Assembly: GCF_012927185.1 (NCBI RefSeq)
Contig: NZ_JABBGB010000001.1
Coordinates: 744,001 to 808,000 of the forward strand
From: Pseudoflavitalea sp. G-6-1-2
Lineage (GTDB): Bacteria; Bacteroidota; Bacteroidia; Chitinophagales; Chitinophagaceae
Reading direction: 5' to 3'
DNA: 64,000 nucleotides
In this document: positions 24,741 through 32,400 of the stretch, one piece after another
Position numbering within the stretch: position 1 is the first letter of the stretch
How the letters are laid out: the number at the start of each line of letters is the position of its first letter
Translations under genes and position numbers: made by a program
The notes under the pieces: model-generated
Databases searched by the model: none
Seen by the model: the letters and a program-made list of their open reading frames with translations, nothing else
What the model was told of the DNA's origin: nothing

Positions 24741-25283
24741 ATGGACCAACTGAATCTCGGTACCGGCACCCGTTTGCAGCATACGCAATTCGGGCCCGGC
24801 GTAATCACCGGCGTTCGCTACGCCACGTATCTCATTACCTTCTTCAATCACGGAACAAAAGAAGTGGATAAGAATGATCCCAATCTCGACGAGATCATTC
24901 CCGATAACGTTACCGAAGAAATAGAAACGCATAGCGATGCAGAAAAATCATTGCTCAAAATTCTTCGCCTCTGGAATGGCTTCAGCGAAACCGTTCCACT
25001 TGGCGACAGATGGAAAGGAGGAACCATGTTGCTCCAACCCGCCGACAAAACCCAGAAACCCAAAGAAGTTCCGGTAGAGGTTTTCTTCCATAAGATTGTG
25101 ATGCTGCGCGACAGGCTCCGTGTGCTGGAGCAACAGATCAACGCACACAAGATCATGAGCGACGAAGACAAAGTAAATCTTCAGCAATACATCACGCGCA
25201 TCTACGGCACTCTCACCACTTTCAACGTATTGTTCAAAAACAAAGAACAATGGTTTATCGGAGAGAAAGGAAGCGCTGAGTAA
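24741..25283 (+). CDS. Conserved protein with UvrD-type C-terminal (tudor-like) N-terminus
   Basis: 180 residues, soluble. The start, NLGTGTRLQHTQFGPGVITG, matches the tudor-like C-terminal motif of UvrD/PcrA helicases (G-x-R-V-x-H-x-x-F-G-x-G-x-V), which binds RNA polymerase, but here opens a protein with no helicase. The rest is helical with Lys/Gln/Leu stretches (FFHKIVMLRDRLRVLEQQIN), likely coiled coil. Probably co-transcribed with the preceding gene (9 bp apart). Function unknown; nucleoprotein association is inference. Confidence 0.75.
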   Translation: MDQLNLGTGTRLQHTQFGPGVITGVRYATYLITFFNHGTKEVDKNDPNLDEIIPDNVTEEIETHSDAEKSLLKILRLWNGFSETVPLGDRWKGGTMLLQPADKTQKPKEVPVEVFFHKIVMLRDRLRVLEQQINAHKIMSDEDKVNLQQYITRIYGTLTTFNVLFKNKEQWFIGEKGSAE

Positions 25284-25306
25284 ACGACATCCGTTACAAA
25301 CGCATT

Positions 25307-25338
25307 TACCCCTGTTGCAAGAGTTTGCGGCAGGGGTA
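25307..25338 (+). terminator. Inverted repeat after the tudor-like gene
   Basis: TACCCCTG (25307-25314) and CAGGGGTA (25331-25338) form a perfect 8-bp stem 23 bp after the stop. No T run follows, so it is a weak terminator or an RNA-end hairpin. Confidence 0.5.
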
Positions 25339-25452
25339 TGATATTTCCGGGAACCGCGCGCCTGCTCCGTCTGCCTATTTTTTCCTCTGGTCACAATTGA
25401 GTAGTCTTTCTTGCAGCACTTGATTATATTGAATGACCAACAAGACCACGCT

Positions 25453-26634
25453 ATGAGAAAATCGTTCTTTTTCTTTTGGATACTTTTTGCATGCCACCAA
25501 CTTTCAGCACAGGGATGGAAAGATCTTCATTTCAAATCCATTGTGGTAGACACTCACAACGATATCCTTACCACTGCTTTTGAAAAGAATCTCAGCTTCG
25601 ATAACGATCTCAAAGGCAAAACGCATTCTGATCTAAAGCGATTTGCCAAAGGCGGCATCGATGTTCAGATATTCTCCGTTTGGTGCGATGGCAGTTTTGG
25701 AAAAGGAAAAGGGTTCGCACGAGCCAATCAGCAGATCGACACGCTCTATGCTGTTCAGCGCCGCAATCCCGGCAAAATGATGATTGTTACCAATTCCACC
25801 GAACTGCAACAGGCCGTAAAGTCCAACAAACTCGCAGCCATGATTGGCGTGGAAGGCGGCCATATGATCGAAGACCGCATCGATTATCTCGACAGTCTCT
25901 ACAAACGCGGCGCGCGCTATCTCACGCTCACCTGGAACAACTCCACCTCCTGGGCCAGCTCTGCTCACGATGAAAGCAAAGGCAAATCACCAAAAGGACT
26001 GAACGATTTCGGAAAGGAAGTAGTTCGTCATATGAATAAGATCGGCATGCTCGTAGATCTCAGCCATGTTGGCGAGCAAACATTCTGGGATGCCATCAAC
26101 ACCACCACACTACCCGTAATTGTTTCGCATAGCTGCGCACATGCGCTCTGCCCCGTATTCCGCAATCTCACAGACGATCAGATCAAAGCCGTTGGAAAGA
26201 ATGGTGGAGTGATCCACCTCAACTTCTTCAGCGGATTTGTAGACAGCAATTTCTTCAAAAAGATACGTGCATTTGAATCGCGCCATCGCGCAGAGAAGGA
26301 TTCATTGCAGGCTGCAGGCAACAGCGAAGAAGTTATATCAGACATGCTCGCCACAAAATACCCTTCGGAAGTGAATCAGATCCGTGCACCCTTTTCCTTA
26401 CTCTTCGATCACCTGGATCATATTGTGAAGCTGATCGGTACAGACCATGTTGGATTGGGTTCGGATTTCGACGGCGTTACATCTACGCCGCAAAAGCTGA
26501 ACGATGTAACAGACTTTCCGCTCATCACCAAAGAACTGATGAGACGCGGATACACCCATCAGCAGATCAGCAATATACTCGGAGGAAATTTCCTGCGCCT
26601 GCTTCAATCTGTTGAGCAGGGCGCCAAACCATAA
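25453..26634 (+). CDS. Membrane dipeptidase-family (M19) zinc peptidase, secreted
   Basis: 393 residues from the ATG at 25453, giving the signal peptide RKSFFFFWILFACHQLSAQ. Family M19 (renal dipeptidase) binuclear zinc motifs: VDTHNDIL (HxD), GVEGGHMI (the bridging Glu), VDLSHVGEQ and VSHSCAHALC (the later His), and GSDFDGV (the last Asp). These enzymes split dipeptides, including those with a D-residue at the C-terminal side. Secreted, with periplasmic or extracellular action. Two plus-strand genes follow closely, an acyltransferase-like membrane protein (10 bp) and a D-aminoacylase, which points to use of D-amino-acid peptides (inference). Confidence 0.93.
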   Translation: MRKSFFFFWILFACHQLSAQGWKDLHFKSIVVDTHNDILTTAFEKNLSFDNDLKGKTHSDLKRFAKGGIDVQIFSVWCDGSFGKGKGFARANQQIDTLYAVQRRNPGKMMIVTNSTELQQAVKSNKLAAMIGVEGGHMIEDRIDYLDSLYKRGARYLTLTWNNSTSWASSAHDESKGKSPKGLNDFGKEVVRHMNKIGMLVDLSHVGEQTFWDAINTTTLPVIVSHSCAHALCPVFRNLTDDQIKAVGKNGGVIHLNFFSGFVDSNFFKKIRAFESRHRAEKDSLQAAGNSEEVISDMLATKYPSEVNQIRAPFSLLFDHLDHIVKLIGTDHVGLGSDFDGVTSTPQKLNDVTDFPLITKELMRRGYTHQQISNILGGNFLRLLQSVEQGAKP

Positions 26635-26644
26635 ACCTGATCTT

Positions 26645-27808
26645 ATGCAACCCATAACACAATCACGCAGTCGCATTGCCAGCATCGATATTTTGCGCGG
26701 CATCATCATGGTGATCATGGCGCTTGATCATGTGCGCGACTACTTCACCATTGCACGGTTCGATCCCACAGATCTGAGCCAGACCACACCCGCCATGTTC
26801 TTCACGCGATGGATCACACATATCTGCGCACCTACTTTTATGTTCCTTGCAGGTACGGGTTCATTTCTGTATGGTGCGAAAAGAACGAAACCTGAATTAT
26901 CGCGCTTCCTTTTCACGCGCGGACTTTTTCTGGTGATCCTGGAATTTACACTGGTAACACTGGCCTTGCAGTTCAACTTTTCGTTCAATCTTCTCATTGC
27001 ATTGGTATTCTGGTCGATTGGCATGAGCATGATTTTTCTTGCCGCCATGATCTGGCTGCCGAACAAAATATTATTGGCCGTGAGCCTTCTCATGATCCTG
27101 CTGCATAACACAACAGATAATATTTCGCCGGAGTCATTCGGTTCTTTCAGCTGGCTTTGGAACGTGTTGCATGTAAGGGGATTTATTCCTTTCTCTGAAA
27201 CCAGTGGACTGGTGATCGGGTATCCTCTCATTCCATGGATCGGTGTGATTGGCGCGGGATATGCATTCGGACAATGCTTTCTGTGGGAACCGAAAAAAAG
27301 AAGCAGGTTCTTTGTTCAGCTGGGGCTTACGCTTATAGGTCTCTTCATTCTTGTACGCGGACTAAATGTGTATGGAGATCCAATGCCCTGGACCACACAA
27401 AAATCTTCACTCTACACATTGCTGTCGTTTCTCGATACCGCCAAATACCCGCCATCACTCAGCTTTCTGCTGATGACTATCGGGCCGGCCATCTTATTGC
27501 TTGGACTGTTGGAAAATGCAAAAGGAAGCTTTGCAAACTTCTTCAGTGTGTATGGCAAAGTGCCGCTGTTCTATTTTCTGCTGCACTTTTATCTCATACA
27601 CCTTATCTCGATCTTCGCCGGTATGGCACAGGGTTTCAAAGCAACCGACTTCCTTCATATTTCGGATTCGTATCCGAAAGAGTATGGGTTCGGACTGCCC
27701 GGCGTGTATCTTTTCTGGGCATTGATTGTACTGCTGTTGTACTATCCATGCAAGTGGTACGGCAATCTCAAAGCACGCAGTAAAAATCCATTATTGAGTT
27801 ATATTTGA
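26645..27808 (+). CDS. DUF1624 / heparan-alpha-glucosaminide N-acetyltransferase-like membrane protein
   Basis: 387 residues from the ATG at 26645, with about nine or ten helices. SRIASIDILRGIIMVIMALD followed by HVRDYF is the family signature, including the His thought to carry acetyl groups across the membrane in the human enzyme. GYPLIPWIGVIGAGYAFG is the second conserved segment. Likely moves an acyl group from cytoplasmic acyl-CoA to a substrate outside; the substrate is unknown. It lies between a dipeptidase and a D-aminoacylase, which suggests cell-wall or N-acyl amino-acid chemistry (inference). Confidence 0.88.
   Translation: MQPITQSRSRIASIDILRGIIMVIMALDHVRDYFTIARFDPTDLSQTTPAMFFTRWITHICAPTFMFLAGTGSFLYGAKRTKPELSRFLFTRGLFLVILEFTLVTLALQFNFSFNLLIALVFWSIGMSMIFLAAMIWLPNKILLAVSLLMILLHNTTDNISPESFGSFSWLWNVLHVRGFIPFSETSGLVIGYPLIPWIGVIGAGYAFGQCFLWEPKKRSRFFVQLGLTLIGLFILVRGLNVYGDPMPWTTQKSSLYTLLSFLDTAKYPPSLSFLLMTIGPAILLLGLLENAKGSFANFFSVYGKVPLFYFLLHFYLIHLISIFAGMAQGFKATDFLHISDSYPKEYGFGLPGVYLFWALIVLLLYYPCKWYGNLKARSKNPLLSYI
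27800..27807 (+). promoter_or_regulatory. -7 promoter element before the D-aminoacylase gene
   Basis: TATATTTG, an exact TAnnTTTG match, overlaps the stop codon of the preceding gene. A start near 27814 would leave about 14 nt before the ATG at 27828. No well-placed -33 TTG is seen. Confidence 0.45.
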
Positions 27809-27827
27809 TCAACACGTATTGCAGCTT

Positions 27828-29405
27828 ATGAAACTATCCGCCACTCTTATGATGCTGATGCTGGCACTCGTTGCGCATGCACAGCAGGTTTGTGATATCC
27901 TCATCAAAAACGGGAAGATCATCGACGGAACCGGCAACTCATGGTTCTACGGAGATATTGCAGTGAAGGATGGAAAGATCATTGCAGTTGGAAAACTTAC
28001 TCAATTCCAATCTGCCAATACCATCGATGCAAAACAGCAGGTGGTTGCACCTGGGTTCATCGATGTACATGGACATATCGAAGGAGGCATTTTTACCACA
28101 CCCACTGCCGACAACTATATTTACGATGGCGTAACCACCGTGATCACCGGCAATTGCGGCGGCTCTGCCACCGATCTGCGTCGTTTCTTCAGCAAGGTAG
28201 ACAGCACACATACTGCCATCAATGTAGCATCGCTGGTTGGTCACAACACAGTGCGCGAACAAATAATGCAACGCGATAACCGGCTCAGCAGTGCAGACGA
28301 ACAACAGCGCATGGATCAACTCGTGGAGCAGGCCATGAAAGACGGAGCCGTTGGTTTATCCACCGGTCTCATCTACATCCCCGGAACCTTCGCCAATACA
28401 GCCGAAGTTGTGAGTCTGGCCAAAGCAGCTGCCCGATACAACGGCGTTTACGCTTCACATATCCGCAACGAAGAGAACAGTGTGGTGGATGCCATCAACG
28501 AAGCCATTCAGGTGGGGAAAGAAGCAAATATCCCCGTGCAGATCTCCCACTTCAAAGTGAGTGGCAGAGCCAGCTGGGGCAAATCAACTACCACCATCGA
28601 ACTGATCAAAGAAGCAAGGAACTTAGGATGGGATGTAACCATCGATCAATATCCTTACACTGCCAGCAGCACCAATCTCGGTGTGCGCCTGCCCGACTGG
28701 GCGATGGCCGGTACGCAGGACAGTGTGAATGCGCGACTTCAAAATCCCATCATCCGTGCACAGATCAAAAAGGAAATGCTGGAGCAACTCGCAAAATACA
28801 AATACAAAAACTACAGTTATGCCGTAGTGGCCAACTATCCCGCAGACAGCAGTTACAATGGCAAGAGCATTTCCGAAATCAACAAATTGCTCGGACGAAA
28901 ACCGAAGCCGGCATGGGAAGCAGAAACCATCATGGAGATGATTGCCAAAGGCGGCGCGCAGATGGTGTATCATGGCATGCATGAAGATGATGTGAAGTAC
29001 ATCATGCAATATCCTTTCTGCATGGTGGGAGCCGATGCCGGCATCCCCGTCCCAGGAAAAGGAATGCCACATCCAAGAGGTTATGGTTCCAATGCGCGTA
29101 TCCTCGGAAGATATGTGCGCGAACTGCAGGTGCTCTCTCTCGAAGAAGCCATCCGCAGAATGACTTCACTGGCCGCCCAAAAATTCCAGCTGCAGGATCG
29201 TGGACTGCTCAAACCCGGACTGGCTGCGGATATCGTGATCTTCGATCCGGCTACAGTTACCGACCACGCAACTTTTGAACAACCTCACCAATATTCAACC
29301 GGTTTCAGCTACGTAATTGTAAACGGACAAATAACCATGCAGCAAGGCAAACATACCGGCGTTCGCAATGGGCATGCGCTCTATGGTCCGGCGAGAACTA
29401 ACTAA
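27828..29405 (+). CDS. N-acyl-D-amino-acid deacylase (D-aminoacylase) family amidohydrolase, secreted
   Basis: 525 residues from the ATG at 27828; signal peptide KLSATLMMLMLALVAHAQ. The composite amidohydrolase domain has DVHGHIEGG (HxH-type zinc ligands; here H-G-H), GNCGGSA, HIRNEENSV and QISHFKVSG (later His), and GADAGIPVPGKGMPHPRGYG near the active site. Such enzymes remove acyl groups from N-acyl-D-amino acids, or act on D-residue dipeptides. It ends in the usual beta-sandwich (LKPGLAADIVIFDPATV). Part of a gene run with a dipeptidase and an acyltransferase-like protein. Specificity cannot be told from sequence. Confidence 0.92.
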   Translation: MKLSATLMMLMLALVAHAQQVCDILIKNGKIIDGTGNSWFYGDIAVKDGKIIAVGKLTQFQSANTIDAKQQVVAPGFIDVHGHIEGGIFTTPTADNYIYDGVTTVITGNCGGSATDLRRFFSKVDSTHTAINVASLVGHNTVREQIMQRDNRLSSADEQQRMDQLVEQAMKDGAVGLSTGLIYIPGTFANTAEVVSLAKAAARYNGVYASHIRNEENSVVDAINEAIQVGKEANIPVQISHFKVSGRASWGKSTTTIELIKEARNLGWDVTIDQYPYTASSTNLGVRLPDWAMAGTQDSVNARLQNPIIRAQIKKEMLEQLAKYKYKNYSYAVVANYPADSSYNGKSISEINKLLGRKPKPAWEAETIMEMIAKGGAQMVYHGMHEDDVKYIMQYPFCMVGADAGIPVPGKGMPHPRGYGSNARILGRYVRELQVLSLEEAIRRMTSLAAQKFQLQDRGLLKPGLAADIVIFDPATVTDHATFEQPHQYSTGFSYVIVNGQITMQQGKHTGVRNGHALYGPARTN

Positions 29406-29410
29406 CATGC

Positions 29411-32400
29411 TTACCTGATATTTATTTTCTTCATTCCTTCTCTTCCGAAAAATACCGGGAAGTACATCGCACAGGCTTTTGCCGGATTGAGATTGTATTT
29501 ACCTGAATACCTCGGAAGCAGCGACACTGAGAATTCATACACACCAGGTTTGAGTTCGCTGCAGAACAACGATACTTTGTTAGTGAAATACTCTCTGTTC
29601 ACTTCGTTATTTCTCCAGGGTTGCTCTTTGCTTTGATAGCTGCATCCTGCAGGGATGTGGATCTCCAGCATCACATAACTGGCATCAGCTTTCACGCGCA
29701 CGCGTATGGAGAGCGATACCGGCTGTCCGGCTTTGAGTGTGGTAACCGTGTCGCGGCCCTGAATGAACACAGAGCTTACTTCAAAGCTGCTATCCACTTT
29801 TGCAGGATTGGGATTCCACTTTTCCTGATAGGCTGTAAAATACACCGGCGATAATCCTTCCTTGGTAATTTTCAGCGCTTCGCGATTGTTCAGTTTTGTG
29901 GTGAACGGGAATGATCGGGTGGTTTGTTCGCGGTCTCCCTGTTTTACAGTAAGGGAGGCAGGTTTGCCAGTGGCTTCATGTTTCAATATTTCGGGAAGGA
30001 TGGTTTCGAGTATCAAAATAGATTCGTAAGTGTTGCGCCAGTAACCGGTGCTTCTTTTTTCGAGGAAGTAACCACGGATCTTTTTCAGCCAATCTTCGTG
30101 TCCGCCTGCTTTGCGCAATATGCGATACATCAATACTGTGTTCTGAATAGAGTTGTCGAAGAACTTGTAGCCTTCTTCTCCCCAGTACATATTTCCGAAA
30201 AGCGTGCGACGATGTTTGTTCAGCAGACTATCCGGAATCTGTACCGTTCCGAGTTGCTGTTGCAATGAAATCAGCAACAGGTTATCGTGCAGGCTTGGAT
30301 ATTTGTTGTAACGATGTAATGAATCTATCCATTTGCCGTACTCTATTTTTGAGTCCAGCTGAAGCAGGGTTTTCATTACGGGTACTGCAGCAGGAATATC
30401 TTTTTTAGTGGATTCAAGACTATACACGAGATAGTCTTTTACCAGCTGTTTGTTGAAGCCGGAACTGAATCCTTCCTGCTCTGCAAGCAGCAGGGCTTCC
30501 ACCACATGCTGTGTGATCCATAGTTCGGGACGCATGCCTTTCCACCATCCCCATAACCCTTCAGAAGATTTTGCCTGATTGAGTTTTGAGATCAGTTCAT
30601 TGATTTGCTTGTTGTAATTGAATTTCATGCCCTGCATGGCATACACTTTCTTTCGCATCAGCAGCGCTTTCAGTTTTGAGGCAAGTTGTTCATTGCATCC
30701 GTACTGATACAGCCACACCTTTTCTATTTCATCGTCGAGGATGGGCAATGCAGAAGACTCAGCACGCACCGTTACTTCAGAGCCTGCAGCTGGTTGCCAG
30801 ATGAATGATGTATCGCTGTCTAGGCTGGCAAATATGCCATTGGCTTCGTTCACCCCCTGAACAAATACCGGGAGTTTTCTTTCTTCTCCATCGAAATAAC
30901 CATCCGGCGCAAGCACGGAGTAAGTGAGTTTCATGGTATCGCCGGAAGCCTTTACCATAAAGGAATCGATGCGATTGTTTGTTACATCGATATCTGCAAC
31001 TGAAACGGGCTGATCGTTCAGCAGAAAGCTGCGTTTCAGTTTTTTGCTCTGAGCTGTATAGTTGAGCGTTTTGCCGATCACCTGAATTTCATCGCCCGCA
31101 ACTGCGAAGTTGGGAAGATGTATGGTGCCACTGATGGCTTTGAATGCGTGAATATCTGCGCTTGCCAACCCGGAATGGCGATCGCCTGTTACAGCAATGG
31201 CCCATGTTTTCCATCGGGTGATGTCGTCGGGAAATGTTACGTCGGCTGATGCTTTCCCCTGATGATCTGTGCGAAGCTTTGGCAACCAGTACACATCGTC
31301 CCTGAATTTGGTGCGGAGTGAATTGCCGGGCCTTGCCTCGGCAACATCTCCGATGTTATCTTTCTGTACTTTCTTTGTGGTAATTAATATCACACCTTCA
31401 GCAGCTTTTGCTCCGTAGAGATTGGTAGCTTCAGCTCCTTTGAGGACCACTACATTTGCAATCATGGAAGGATCCATGTCTGCGAGTTTTTGTGATACAG
31501 GAATGCCATCTACAAGTACCAATGGACTTTTAGAATCAGTTGTCGCTGCAAATTCCATGATAGAGACCGATGAAGTCTGAACACCCGCTAATGCATAAAC
31601 TGCTTCTTTCTTCTTTGATATGCCGTAAGCAGTCACCACCACTTCATTCAGAGAAAGCTCACTTTCAGTCATTTTAATTTCATAGAATGCTTGTCCGGAG
31701 ATGGGTATTGTAGTTTGTTCAAACCCAAGAGCCGTAACCACCAATGTTCCTTTTGACGGCACACGCAAACTGAAATTGCCTTGTGCATCGGTTACTGTTC
31801 CAAAGGATGTATTCTGAACAGACACCGTTGCGCCAATAACAGGGCCATCATTGCTGTTGACCCTTCCGATAGCAAGCAGGCTTCCTTCATCGAGATTAAA
31901 GAACTGCCGGTTGAAAACCATTTTGATGGAATCCTCGTTCCGTGGGACTTCCAGGCCTTCGTAAGCAAGCGCCTGATTATCGATAAGACTTGTTACTGAT
32001 TCACTCAACTGACTTTTACTCAGTATCGTTGGCTTGCCTGTAAGGCAGTAATTGAATCCGTTTGCACGCACCAGAATATTCTCTTTTACGAACCACTGTC
32101 CTTTCTTCATAAGGCCCATAATGCGGTAGAGTCCGGGTTGCAGATAGCCAAGGTCTCTTTCTCCACCTTTGTAGACATTCATAAAATCGGGATCATCATT
32201 TCTGAACAGCAGGATATTTTTCAGAAACAGAGTGTCTGTATTTTCAGTTTCTCCGATGCGGATCAACAGTCTTCCATACTTATTCCCTGAAAGCGTTTTG
32301 TTTTTGAACAAAGACTCTTTGATGCTTCGTGCATCCAGAAAAGCTTCCCAGAGACTGTCGATGGTGGCGCCCGTTACAGCCCTGTCGCCGATAGAGTAAC

